Part shown: piece after piece, positions 8,633-17,787 of the stretch
How positions within the stretch are numbered: position 1 is the first letter of the stretch
How the letters are laid out: each line of letters begins with the position of its first letter
Virus record (IMG/VR): IMGVR_UViG_3300037141_000236
Coordinates: 24,948-88,947 of that record
DNA length: 64,000 bases
Reading direction: 5' to 3' (one strand)
Source of the DNA: a virus
Notes under the pieces: model-generated
What the model was told of the DNA's origin: nothing
The model's database searches: none
Seen by the model: only the letters and a program-made list of their open reading frames with translations
Program-made: the position numbers and the translations under genes

Positions 8633-9281
8633 ACCACGTGTCGGAATAGTGTTAGACTATAGTCTAAGAATTCCAGAATTCAAAGATATGTATTTGAAAT
8701 TAAAAGAACAGATACTGGTAGGCATGAGCGGCGCAGCCAATCTCCAACAAGAAGATTTAATAGATCAGAACAGTTATTGGAATAAAGCAGTCAAAGAGAA
8801 TCCAGCCATCATAGACTTCTATTCTAAACAAATTCCCCCCACAAGTAACTCCGGTAAAGACTTTGATATTACATTGAAGAAGTACTTTATGACTAATGAG
8901 CACAGACTTAAATTCTTAGAAGAATGGTCTTATGCTTTGTATGGTCAAGGGGCAATCAACAATAAGTCTGATGTGAATGTAATCAATACAGCACAATCTA
9001 AACTATGTGATATTGTGTTGATCGACAGATGTACTCATACAAGGAAGATACCAAACACATTCGCATTCTTATCTCGTGCCGGCTTATTTGTAAAGCAAGT
9101 GGTTTTTACTAATACAGAAGACGAGATAAATGAATTAAAGAAAGGATTGATCAGTTGTTATGACCCTTTTGAAGATCCAAGTATGATTATTGAAGTGGGA
9201 GGCAAATACAGCACACCATCAAAGAGTTTAATGGATTGGTTCATGAAAGTCGAAAAGCAGATAAAAGACAAAGTGAAGTAA
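8625..9281 (+). CDS. Hypothetical protein
   Basis: A 218-residue protein. I place the start at 8625 (MIRPRVGIVLDYS), overlapping the nuclease stop, because the upstream Met at 8595 lies inside the nuclease frame. The first strand VGIVLDYS followed by LIDRCTHTR and a QVVFTNTEDE segment is vaguely HAD-like, but the essential second Asp is missing, so I do not assign an enzyme. Located between a nuclease and a glycosyltransferase. Confidence 0.6.
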   Translation: MIRPRVGIVLDYSLRIPEFKDMYLKLKEQILVGMSGAANLQQEDLIDQNSYWNKAVKENPAIIDFYSKQIPPTSNSGKDFDITLKKYFMTNEHRLKFLEEWSYALYGQGAINNKSDVNVINTAQSKLCDIVLIDRCTHTRKIPNTFAFLSRAGLFVKQVVFTNTEDEINELKKGLISCYDPFEDPSMIIEVGGKYSTPSKSLMDWFMKVEKQIKDKVK

Positions 9282-9334
9282 TTCTTTGTTGGGAGCAAAA
9301 GATTTATTAGATTTAATGAAATAGAAATTATACA

Positions 9335-10618
9335 ATGAGCATAGAACGTAAAATTAAAAGAGCAGCAAAGAAATCTGATTTTCAAAAAGCTTTAGATGAC
9401 GGTGCCAAACAACAAAGAGATGCAGGTCTTTCTCTTGAGCAACGTAAAGAAGAACGCTATGAGAAATTAGAGAAGATTTTTTCTCAGTTGGGAGATCGTA
9501 AAAATAGGTATTTGTTTTACGCACCCGACATTCCTTTCCCATGTTCTACTGTTAAAGTAATATACGAACATGCCTACTACTTGAATCAAATGGGGTTCAA
9601 TGCAATTATCCTTCATGAAGTAAAAGGATTTCGCCCGAACTGGATTCAAAAACCAGAACTACTTAAAGAAGCAAAGATCATTTATCTATCTGAGAAAAAG
9701 AAATCAGGTGGATATTCTAAGCCATCATTTGCTTTCTCTCCAACAGATACAATCATTATTCCAGAAGGTTTCTGGACTGTGATGACAGGCTTCGCAGAAA
9801 CAAAGACATTACACAAAGTTGTTATGGCTTTTGGTTATGGAGGATTTGCAACAGCAGAACCTGGAGCGAACTGGGCATCATTAGGATTTACAGATGTACT
9901 TTGTGTTTCAGAACAGTTGAAAGAAGACTATTCTAAACTATGGCCAAACCTTACTTATCATGTGGTAGGTTATGATATTGATAGAGAATTATTTTCTCCT
10001 GTGGATGCGAATCTTATAAAGCCTGAAATTGCTTTATCTTGTCGTAGCAGAGAGGACGCACAATCCCTTATCAATATCTTCTACAGCAAGTATCCTTTCT
10101 TAGATATGTTCCAATTCAAGATTCTAAAGAAGATGGATACAAACGAATATGCAGAGTCACTAAGAACTAGTGCAGCAATGGTATTCGTAGATGAGAAGGC
10201 AGGGCATCCTGCTCCTCCATTAGAAGCGATTGCTTGTGGTGTAACAACTATTGGAGTATTCGGAAGAGGAATGGAACACCTTGTAGATCAAGAAGGATTT
10301 GTATGGCTTCCCTCAAACGATCCATTTATGATTGTGGAAGCAGTAGCGGAATTTTGTGTTAACTGGCTTGAGAACAATGTAAGACCAATCGAAGATAAAG
10401 CGATCCTTGATAAGTATCACACGGATGTAGTAAAGACAAAGCTTCTAAATGTATATGAAGAACTACAAATGAATAAGATCAAGTTATTCACTGCTGTTAA
10501 ACAAGCGGTAGACGAGTCAAAATTGGATACAGCAATAGATACAATGCCAATCGATTTCAAGGCAGACGAAGTAAAAACAGTAGCCGAAGTAATTGCGGAA
10601 ATAAACGAAACAAAATAA
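9335..10618 (+). CDS. GT-B glycosyltransferase
   Basis: A 427-residue sugar transferase of the GT-B fold. The N-terminal Rossmann half begins YLFYAPDIPFPCSTVK with a helix HAYYLNQMGFNA; the second half carries the donor-site signature HPAPPLEAIACGVTTIG, the E-x7-E-like region of GT4 enzymes. Cytosolic; the acceptor may be phage DNA, a virion protein or a host glycan. A further in-phase tail of 21 codons lies just after the stop in another frame (see findings). Confidence 0.8.
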   Translation: MSIERKIKRAAKKSDFQKALDDGAKQQRDAGLSLEQRKEERYEKLEKIFSQLGDRKNRYLFYAPDIPFPCSTVKVIYEHAYYLNQMGFNAIILHEVKGFRPNWIQKPELLKEAKIIYLSEKKKSGGYSKPSFAFSPTDTIIIPEGFWTVMTGFAETKTLHKVVMAFGYGGFATAEPGANWASLGFTDVLCVSEQLKEDYSKLWPNLTYHVVGYDIDRELFSPVDANLIKPEIALSCRSREDAQSLINIFYSKYPFLDMFQFKILKKMDTNEYAESLRTSAAMVFVDEKAGHPAPPLEAIACGVTTIGVFGRGMEHLVDQEGFVWLPSNDPFMIVEAVAEFCVNWLENNVRPIEDKAILDKYHTDVVKTKLLNVYEELQMNKIKLFTAVKQAVDESKLDTAIDTMPIDFKADEVKTVAEVIAEINETK

Positions 10619-10718
10619 TGAAACCATTAACATAATCCCAGCAGAACCAGAGCCTGAAAAGGAATGGTACGAAAAGAAGTAAGTTGATTATAATAACGGT
10701 TATAACGAGATTTAATAA

Positions 10719-10940
10719 ATGGCAGTAATACAACAAGTAAGAACAGCACCCACAAATTGGGTAATTGATTTTACAAAAATCGCAGCGATGTCTGCAACAT
10801 ATGAAGATATGGTTGCAATTAACGAAGCTTGCAAAATTGTAATGGGAATCAGAGGCAATACAATGTCTCAAGGGGAAGCATTAGCTTTTCATTCTCTAAT
10901 TCATTTGGGAGTATTAACAAAGGAACCAATAAAAGAATAA
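10719..10940 (+). CDS. Hypothetical protein
   Basis: A 73-residue, mostly helical protein (helices about 27-45 and 53-68). No family recognised. It starts the run that leads to the late sigma factor and baseplate genes, 36 bases after the remnant tail of the glycosyltransferase. Confidence 0.6.
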   Translation: MAVIQQVRTAPTNWVIDFTKIAAMSATYEDMVAINEACKIVMGIRGNTMSQGEALAFHSLIHLGVLTKEPIKE

Positions 10941-10941
10941 T

Positions 10942-11241
10942 ATGATAACTCATAATTCGGATATAGACACTTTAGAAATCCCTACAAATTATACGTTTCA
11001 AAACAAACTTATATATTTGGCGATACATGAAGTTCTAAAACCATATATCCATGAATCTTGGACTGAGAATACAATCATTACATTAAAGCAAGAATTATCC
11101 GGTAGACTTATAGAAACTTTTAAACTTCCATTTACAAAGATAGAAGTTACGAAGAACGGCAATGAAATAAAAGGGCATATAGAATACACCGGAGGCAATC
11201 CTTTAGAATTTATCTTATCAAACAAACACAATGAAAATTAA
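10942..11241 (+). CDS. Hypothetical protein
   Basis: A 99-residue alpha/beta protein that overlaps the next gene by 11 bases. The C-terminal half (KIEVTKNGNEIKGHIEY) looks like a beta hairpin. The position beside baseplate genes suggests a virion assembly role, unproven. Confidence 0.6.
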   Translation: MITHNSDIDTLEIPTNYTFQNKLIYLAIHEVLKPYIHESWTENTIITLKQELSGRLIETFKLPFTKIEVTKNGNEIKGHIEYTGGNPLEFILSNKHNEN

Positions 11242-11896
11242 TTATATCGTTACCACAACCTCTACAATTGAAGTATCAGAAGAAACTAGACAATCTATTG
11301 AACGCAATCTACAACCTGGAGATACTTATAACGTTGCCATATTCAATGATACTATTAACGAAGAGACTTCTTTAAATCAGATAATTTCTACATTAGGAGA
11401 CGATGGATATATTGTACTTGTTAACGATGGAAGTATTGTAAGGGAATTTGCTTCAGACATTTACGCTAAGTATGCGGATCTAGGAACTGATGATAAAGGC
11501 CCAATGGAAGTAATTAAACTTCCCATTGTAGAGCTTTGCACTCCCGTTGAAAAAGCAGCTCCTCATTTTAAAGGATTCCTCAATGCTTCAATCTGGAAAC
11601 CATACTTTGCAGAAAACGTAGGAGAACTTGATTTAACGTTGGCAACACGTGGAATCGACTTACTTCTTTATGGAGCCTTGATTCCTACAGTAATCGCAAA
11701 GAAACACGCATTCAATACAACATTAAAATATTATTCCTTCTTTGAATTCTTGAGCCGTCTTATTCGCGCTGACATTCCCGTTCTAGGGATCCCGAAAATA
11801 ACTTTGAAATGTATCAAAGATTACGAACTCAAGGATGTGCCGCAAGAAGAAAAACTTTTGCACTTTAGAGCAGCACAAGCCTCTCAATCAGCTTAA
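11231..11896 (+). CDS. Possible GT-A glycosyltransferase-like protein
   Basis: A 221-residue protein with a GT2-like arrangement: an N-terminal strand-helix unit followed by GYIVLVNDGSIV, then FKGFLNASIWKP and a region around ELDLTLATRGIDLLLYG. The expected DxD metal site is not clearly present (NDGS is the nearest), so activity is uncertain. It could be a partner of the GT-B enzyme at 9335. TAATG overlap into the following gene. Confidence 0.45.
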   Translation: MKINYIVTTTSTIEVSEETRQSIERNLQPGDTYNVAIFNDTINEETSLNQIISTLGDDGYIVLVNDGSIVREFASDIYAKYADLGTDDKGPMEVIKLPIVELCTPVEKAAPHFKGFLNASIWKPYFAENVGELDLTLATRGIDLLLYGALIPTVIAKKHAFNTTLKYYSFFEFLSRLIRADIPVLGIPKITLKCIKDYELKDVPQEEKLLHFRAAQASQSA

Positions 11897-12471
11897 TGCT
11901 CCCAAGAAGATCCAAGCCGAAGTTTAAACTTCCTTCGGTACACAGTAAAAAGATAGGCCCTCCACCTCCGTTTGTCCCAGAGGAAGAGAAAACGCTTGAA
12001 CAAATGTTGCCATCAAAAGACTTGGCAGCACTTAATAAAGCGTTGGAACAAATCCGTTCCGAAATATTCCATACAGAATCTACAGGCGAAGAGATAATTA
12101 ATCCATCAGGAACATTATCTTATTCATTAACCATCGATGGCAGTGTCCATTTCGATCCAGGACAAGTATCCAACGTTAAGATGAATGTTGAAACTAAAGG
12201 TGGTTTCGGTAATCCTGCAGCCCGAGAGGCATGTGTTGTGAATATTACAATGCATACTGATCTCGAGGGAGCAGAAGCAATCAAAGAGATATTCAATAAC
12301 TATATGACTGCAGGTGTACACCAATATACTGTACGTTTATATAAAGGAATCATATTATTCAGATCAATACAATTATACGACGCAAGAATAACTAACTACT
12401 TCACAGAAATAGATCCTGCCGGGAATGTCACAATCAATATTACGCTTCAGCCAGGCTTTTGGCACATCTAA
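11896..12471 (+). CDS. Hypothetical protein, probable virion component
   Basis: A 191-residue protein with a basic, Pro-rich N terminus (MLPRRSKPKFKLP, then GPPPPFVP) and a beta-rich C-terminal domain from about residue 66. Beta-rich fold and placement ahead of the baseplate cluster suggest a tail or baseplate part; no family recognised. Confidence 0.6.
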   Translation: MLPRRSKPKFKLPSVHSKKIGPPPPFVPEEEKTLEQMLPSKDLAALNKALEQIRSEIFHTESTGEEIINPSGTLSYSLTIDGSVHFDPGQVSNVKMNVETKGGFGNPAAREACVVNITMHTDLEGAEAIKEIFNNYMTAGVHQYTVRLYKGIILFRSIQLYDARITNYFTEIDPAGNVTINITLQPGFWHI

Positions 12472-12480
12472 TACGAATTA

Positions 12481-13278
12481 ATGCATGCGAATCAAAACGA
12501 AAATAAAGAAGTAAAGGTTGAAGTTGAGGTGAAAGTTCCTGCAAAACGCGGAAGGAAACCAAAACCTGGCTCAGTTAACCCAAAAAGTTACTTTGCCGAA
12601 GTACAAGAACAAGCTATCAAAGATTATTTGAGTGGCAATCTTTCAACTGCTCAGAAGAATAAAGTCTTTGAGACAATTATTGATCCTTGCTTAAAGAAAC
12701 TTGTGGATGGTGTCATGACCATGCCTATGTTTCAAAAGATTATAGGTATTAATAGAGATCAATTAAAGGAAGACGCATACTACCACGTAATATTCCAACT
12801 AGATAAGTTCAATCCTAATAAAATAGGTAAGTCAGGCGATCCTGTAAGAGCTTATTCCTACCTGGGAACAGTTGTAAAACACTATATTCTTGGCTTAAAG
12901 ATCCAAAATGATGGATACATCGCCAAACATGGTGGAGTTCTTGATGTGGATGAAATTGGCGAACATATCCCCGACAACAGACGTAATCCAGAAGAGTTTG
13001 AAGAACTTAAAAAGGGTCTTGTAGCACAGTTAGAGAAGACTGTGGAAACAAAACGTCTTAATAAAAACGACCTAATCGTTGGAAACACACTAAAATATAT
13101 GCTTTCCAACTGGCATAGGCTCGAATTCCAAAGTAAAAATGAGTTTGTAAGGCTTCTGTGCCATTATACTCAATTGAATCCACCAGTAGTGGCACGTAGT
13201 CTAAAGAAATATAAGTCTTTGGTATATGATATGCTAGTCCAACCAAAAGGTAAATCTAAGAAGAAACAGAAGAAGTAA
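12481..13278 (+). CDS. T4 gp55-like late sigma factor
   Basis: A 265-residue protein whose middle resembles the reduced sigma-70 region 2 of T4 gp55 and its relatives: a KFNPNK segment at residues 109-114, where sigma factors carry the conserved KF(D/N)P turn, then AYSYLGTVVKHYIL (124-137), like the region 2.3/2.4 helix. Very basic tails at both ends (KRGRKPKP and KGKSKKKQKK) would aid DNA or polymerase binding. It should direct host RNA polymerase to late promoters, and it sits immediately upstream of baseplate genes. It is longer than T4 gp55. Confidence 0.7.
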   Translation: MHANQNENKEVKVEVEVKVPAKRGRKPKPGSVNPKSYFAEVQEQAIKDYLSGNLSTAQKNKVFETIIDPCLKKLVDGVMTMPMFQKIIGINRDQLKEDAYYHVIFQLDKFNPNKIGKSGDPVRAYSYLGTVVKHYILGLKIQNDGYIAKHGGVLDVDEIGEHIPDNRRNPEEFEELKKGLVAQLEKTVETKRLNKNDLIVGNTLKYMLSNWHRLEFQSKNEFVRLLCHYTQLNPPVVARSLKKYKSLVYDMLVQPKGKSKKKQKK

Positions 13279-13306
13279 CTTCCTATTTATTATTAAACCA
13301 TAATAA

Positions 13307-13654
13307 ATGATAAAAAAGAGAGAAGATGTACAAGTTTCATCGTCTGGATTAGAAACACTTTTAAATAAAATATTAGAAGCATGCGAAGCAGACATAGAAG
13401 AAACAGAACAAAACATAGCCTTTTACAAGTCACAAGTAATGAATGACGTCAATGGAAAGGAAATGTACGGAACGTATCTAAATGATGCTTTAAAAATTAA
13501 AGGACAAGCGAGAGATAGATATATTAAAATCATTAATATATGGAAAGATCGTGTTAAGGTTAAAGAAATCTTGGAAAAGGCTTCTGGAACTGATGAAAGC
13601 CCTGAGAATTTACTTAAAGCTATTGACGAATTTTTTGAAACTGAACAGGACTAA
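13307..13654 (+). CDS. Helical hypothetical protein
   Basis: A 115-residue, highly charged all-helical protein next to the late sigma factor. Its size is close to that of the T4 late co-activator gp33 and its neighbour is gp55-like, but I see no sequence proof of that role. Stop and next start overlap (TAATG). Confidence 0.6.
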   Translation: MIKKREDVQVSSSGLETLLNKILEACEADIEETEQNIAFYKSQVMNDVNGKEMYGTYLNDALKIKGQARDRYIKIINIWKDRVKVKEILEKASGTDESPENLLKAIDEFFETEQD

Positions 13655-13830
13655 TGGATAATCAATTTTCAACAATCACAGAAGAAGAATTAAGACAACG
13701 AGTATCTCGCTTAGCTTCACAAGCCGCAGGAGTGAGACAGAATGTTTTAAAAGAATGCGACAACCTTGAGAATCTTTATAAGGAGATTCTTAAGTTAAGA
13801 AAAGAAATGGCTGACAGAGTCAAAGGATAA
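13654..13830 (+). CDS. Small helical protein, 58 aa
   Basis: Short gene fitted exactly between two TAATG overlaps. The product is one or two charged helices (TEEELRQRVSRLASQA and LYKEILKLRKEM). Tight coupling with both neighbours supports it being real; function unknown. Confidence 0.65.
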   Translation: MDNQFSTITEEELRQRVSRLASQAAGVRQNVLKECDNLENLYKEILKLRKEMADRVKG

Positions 13831-14762
13831 TGGAACCAAATAGGATAACCTCCGGTAGGCCGAAAGACTTACTTAAAACAAAAATGACGGATCTTACCAT
13901 CAACCACGAAAACTCGGGGCTTGGTAGGACTTTCTTTTTGGGTCAGGTTATTGATTCGAAAGATCCATCAAATGCAAATAGATTAAGAATTCGTATTCCT
14001 TTATTAGATAATCCTTTTTATGTAGATGACTCAGGTAACTTAACTACAACATCTGGACACGATAAACTTCCATGGTGCATTTCTGCTCATGGAAGAATGA
14101 TTGACACTCCTGAAAATAATAGCGTAGTACTCGTAGCTTTATTCGATCCGGCGAATCCAATGATGGGAAGAGTATGGTTCAGCGCAGTGCCTGAGCTATC
14201 AGCAACAGATATCTTTGATCAAACTCGTTTACAGCCAGAACAAGATTCTGGAGCTTGGAAGAATGCGGAGACATCCATTAATACAAAATATGGTAATACC
14301 CCAACTGTTGCAGGCCGACCAGCTTTACAAAGTAAAGCAAGGCAAACTAATCCTAGCGTGGGAATAAGAGGTAAAGATAATAACAAACTACTATTTGAAA
14401 CGGGCAAAACTACACTTATACAGAACCAAGGAGTGAATAACAAGACCACTTTAATTGAAATGACAGATAATTTAATGGTTATGAGTCAGCAATTGAGTAT
14501 TCTATCAAGTCAATCTAATAAAAGACTTCATCCTGTGTTGGGTGATCCTTTATTTACCTTCATGAGAAGTCAATTGGATCTATTGAATCAAATTGTTATT
14601 TTATTAAACACTTCTCCAGGCATCGGTAATAATGGGTATGCAGTTGCACCAGCAGTAACAGCACCGAATATACAGGCAGCGTATCAGAAGCTTACAGCAG
14701 ACTTTGATATATTGAAACAATTGGGAGAAGGACAAGCTAAGAATATAACCATCTCAGCATAA
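13830..14762 (+). CDS. gp5: Baseplate hub protein, gp5-type OB fold
   Basis: A 310-residue protein whose residues about 33-120 form the OB-fold domain of T4 gp5/VgrG-like hubs: FFLGQVIDSKDPSNANRLRI, then LPWCISAHGRM, then a VVLVALFDPANPMMGRVWF strand. It lacks the gp5 lysozyme domain; the C-terminal half is Gln/Asn-rich and helical. It would sit at the centre of the baseplate. Start overlaps the previous stop, and it opens the gp5, 14762, gp25, gp6 run. Confidence 0.75.
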   Translation: MEPNRITSGRPKDLLKTKMTDLTINHENSGLGRTFFLGQVIDSKDPSNANRLRIRIPLLDNPFYVDDSGNLTTTSGHDKLPWCISAHGRMIDTPENNSVVLVALFDPANPMMGRVWFSAVPELSATDIFDQTRLQPEQDSGAWKNAETSINTKYGNTPTVAGRPALQSKARQTNPSVGIRGKDNNKLLFETGKTTLIQNQGVNNKTTLIEMTDNLMVMSQQLSILSSQSNKRLHPVLGDPLFTFMRSQLDLLNQIVILLNTSPGIGNNGYAVAPAVTAPNIQAAYQKLTADFDILKQLGEGQAKNITISA

Positions 14763-15106
14763 TGTTAAGACAGACAGGAATAGAGAATAGATTGATTACA
14801 TTGGCGTCTCAGATAACACAGTTATTGACGCCGGGAATCCCTTTGTCTGATAAAGCTAGAGAGATTGCTAGACTTAATGCCATTGCAACGACAGAAACGA
14901 AAGATTCAGGATTTGTACCGGTAACTTTTGGCAATACGTTTATCTTCCCACACAATTTAGGTTATACGCCGAGTGTAACTTTGATTGTAGGATTCAGACA
15001 GCCATCAGATTTCCCTTACATTTCAGCAATAGATGATAATACTGTCACAGTAACGTGTGCATCGAATAATATTAATCCAACATTAATAAGAGTAATCTGT
15101 CATTAA
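14762..15106 (+). CDS. Probable baseplate/tail accessory protein
   Basis: A 114-residue protein with an N-terminal helix and a C-terminal beta domain (VTFGNTFIFPHNLGYTP) of the kind found at the ends of tail-associated phage proteins, where the F-x-H-N-L-G-Y-x-P turn recurs. It lies in the baseplate cluster, coupled by TAATG to the hub gene and abutting gp25. Confidence 0.55.
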   Translation: MLRQTGIENRLITLASQITQLLTPGIPLSDKAREIARLNAIATTETKDSGFVPVTFGNTFIFPHNLGYTPSVTLIVGFRQPSDFPYISAIDDNTVTVTCASNNINPTLIRVICH

Positions 15107-15481
15107 ATGGCTAAACCTAGTGCTTCGCTTCATTTTCCTTTTACAGAGGATCTCAATACGCACTCTTTATCAAGGGCGACGACTCCTAATGATGCGATAC
15201 AAAGCGCAATAACCGCGTTTTTACTAACGGAGAAGGGCCAACGTAGAGGTAATGCGATTGGGAGCTTTCTCCCCACATTACAACACCAATTAATTCCTTC
15301 ATCTGCTTTACCAGGATTTGCAGATGAACTACAATCAGAGCTACAACAACAATTTCCTGGAATCATATTTAATGATATTACATTAACACAAAATTTAGAT
15401 GATCAAGTTGCTAATTTAGAAGTATCAATTACGTTTTCAACTCCCATCACCGATGTCACCCAATTTTCGATAATCATATAA
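15107..15481 (+). CDS. gp25: Baseplate wedge protein gp25-like
   Basis: A 124-residue member of the GPW/gp25 family: the FPFTEDLNTHSLSRATTPND start, a TAFLLTEKGQRRGN motif (the L-x-T-x-x-G-x-R-x-x-x-P-x-x-G-like element) and a C-terminal beta strand pair. In T4 gp25 joins the sheath and the wedge. Order gp25 then gp6 matches contractile-tail modules. Confidence 0.85.
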   Translation: MAKPSASLHFPFTEDLNTHSLSRATTPNDAIQSAITAFLLTEKGQRRGNAIGSFLPTLQHQLIPSSALPGFADELQSELQQQFPGIIFNDITLTQNLDDQVANLEVSITFSTPITDVTQFSIII

Positions 15482-17685
15482 TGGCAACAGTATCAACTAA
15501 TCCAACGGTAGCAACTCCTTCTTCTACAGCAGGAACTCAAATTAACTATTTGAGTCGTGACTTTAATTCTATCCGTGCGGATTTAATAAACTGGAGTAAG
15601 TTATACCATCCTGACAAATTTATCTTTATAAACGACGCCACGCCTGATATGATGTATCTAGAAATGGTTGCATTCGTGGGAGATATGCTTTCTTTCTATA
15701 CAGATAAAACATTTAACGAATCATTCTTATCAACAGCTCAAGCTGCAGAATCAATTACTCGCATTGCCAAAGACCTGGGATTCTTTGAAACAGGTTCTAC
15801 TCCTGCACAAACACAAGTAACACTTACATTAACTGTTCCTTTTGTTACAATTAGTGGAGTTGTACAGCCAGACCCTGATTATTTAGTATCTATTAAATCA
15901 GGGATGGCTTTGCAATCAGATAGTGGAGTAAGTTTTGAAGTATTAGAAGAAGTTAACTTTGCAGACCAATTTAATAGAAATGTTATTCCTAATTTGGATG
16001 GTAATAATCTAATTATAAATTTCACCATAACTAAAACAGCTGTGGCGATTGCAGGACAAACGAAAATACAACGTTTCTTTGTATCCAATAACTTAGCAAA
16101 ACCTTTCTTAGTTGTTACAATGGACGATCAAGACATTACACAAATTGTAAGTATCTTGAATGTCCCCACAAATACATTCGTTGCTCCAATAGATGATGAC
16201 TTCAATGATCCTAATAAGACTTGGACAGAAGTAAGAGCTCTTTCTGATTCCACAGCATTTTTACCTTTAAGTCCGACAACAGTATCGACACAAGCTTTAG
16301 CTAGTTTCATTACTCCTGCAGTTCAACAAGGGGTTGATACTCCTATATCTAAAAGATTTATTGTTCGTAGAGATGTGAACGATATTGTTTCCTTAACATT
16401 TGGATCAAGCAGCACGTCATTTGCGTCATTTAACAATATGATTCAGACCGCGGTGGATCCAAACACTGTTTCTTTCAACCAAGTATTAAATAATACTTCT
16501 TTGGGAGAGATTCCTTTACCTAATTCAACCTTATTCATTAAGTATAGAGTAGGTGGTGGTGAACAAACGAATATTATTACAGGACAATTGAATACAATAG
16601 TTGCAAAGAACTTCTTTCCAGCAAGCCCTACTGCAAACTTAACAATCTTACAACAAGTAAGAAATTCATTATCTGTAGCCAATTTAATTCCGGCACTTGG
16701 TGGTAAAGACGTACCTTCAAGTGAAGAGATAAGAGTTACTGCTGGAAAAGTATTCGCAGCACAAGACAGAGCTGTTACTTATGAAGACGTTAAAGCTATT
16801 CTAAGTACAATGCCTCCAGAATTTGGAAGGCCATTTAGAATTTCATATGAAGAAATGAAACCTATGGTGGCTAACTTCCAACAAGTAGAAAATGGTGTTA
16901 ACACCTTGATGGCAAATCTATTAGCTGATCCAACAGCAATTGGTAGGCAATTGATTGCACAACAAATATCCAGCTTCATGGCAAATCTAAGAACAGGAAC
17001 AGCTATGATTGGAGCAAGTAACGTTGTATCTACATTGGATGCTGTATCGTTACAATTACTGGGCCAACTTCCAACATTATGGATTGGAGAAAAAGCAAGG
17101 TTATATGTATTAGGTATCGATGAATCAGGGCAATTACTTACAGCGTTCAAAGATCCTACAAGTGGATTATTTATATCTCCAAATCAATTATTAAAACAAA
17201 ACATACAACAGTTTCTTATTTCTAAAAGAGTAATAGGAGATTGGATTGATGTTGTGGATGCAAGAGTAGTAAACTTTCAAGTAGAATTTACAGTATTAAC
17301 AGACAAGAAGAATAAACAACAAGTGTTAGTTGACTGTTTAAATAAGTTAAGAGATTATTTCAATTCAAATAATTGGAACATCAATCAGCCTATTATGATA
17401 GCAAATGTCGTTACTGCTCTTCAGGAAATTAATGGAGTAGTCAATGTCGTTGACATTAGCTTTTATAACATATTTGGGTTAGGAAATGCGAGTCAAGACC
17501 CTGTCAGTGGCAGAGTTTATCAACCGGTTGAAAGTGGAAGATATAGAAACAATAGCCCTATACCAGCTTCTGTTGCAAATAATAGGTATCTTATGATGCC
17601 CGTGAATAACATAATTGTTTCTTACCCAGATCAGCAGTTCGAAATCCGATTTCCGGAAAGTGACCTCATAGCCAAAGCTTTATAG
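15481..17685 (+). CDS. gp6: Baseplate wedge protein gp6-like (baseplate J)
   Basis: A 734-residue protein, close to T4 gp6 in length. The N terminus INYLSRDFNSIRADLINW with ATPDMMYLEMVAFVGDMLSFY is the conserved opening of gp6/baseplate J proteins; the C-terminal part holds the NVVTALQEINGVVNVVDI segment of the same family. It forms the wedge ring of a contractile tail, so this is a myovirus-type virion. Overlaps gp25 by TAATG. Confidence 0.85.
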   Translation: MATVSTNPTVATPSSTAGTQINYLSRDFNSIRADLINWSKLYHPDKFIFINDATPDMMYLEMVAFVGDMLSFYTDKTFNESFLSTAQAAESITRIAKDLGFFETGSTPAQTQVTLTLTVPFVTISGVVQPDPDYLVSIKSGMALQSDSGVSFEVLEEVNFADQFNRNVIPNLDGNNLIINFTITKTAVAIAGQTKIQRFFVSNNLAKPFLVVTMDDQDITQIVSILNVPTNTFVAPIDDDFNDPNKTWTEVRALSDSTAFLPLSPTTVSTQALASFITPAVQQGVDTPISKRFIVRRDVNDIVSLTFGSSSTSFASFNNMIQTAVDPNTVSFNQVLNNTSLGEIPLPNSTLFIKYRVGGGEQTNIITGQLNTIVAKNFFPASPTANLTILQQVRNSLSVANLIPALGGKDVPSSEEIRVTAGKVFAAQDRAVTYEDVKAILSTMPPEFGRPFRISYEEMKPMVANFQQVENGVNTLMANLLADPTAIGRQLIAQQISSFMANLRTGTAMIGASNVVSTLDAVSLQLLGQLPTLWIGEKARLYVLGIDESGQLLTAFKDPTSGLFISPNQLLKQNIQQFLISKRVIGDWIDVVDARVVNFQVEFTVLTDKKNKQQVLVDCLNKLRDYFNSNNWNINQPIMIANVVTALQEINGVVNVVDISFYNIFGLGNASQDPVSGRVYQPVESGRYRNNSPIPASVANNRYLMMPVNNIIVSYPDQQFEIRFPESDLIAKAL

Positions 17686-17787
17686 AAATAATAGTACTAA
17701 ATTATAAAGGTATCATTGCAAAGGCACTGTAATTGTAACTTCCTTTTATTTTATTGATATTTAATAAGAACAGCATATTAATCTAAA

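Noticed and set aside
16779-17150. Minus-strand open frame within the gp6 gene
   Set aside because: Lies entirely inside a recognised baseplate wedge gene and shows no domain of its own.
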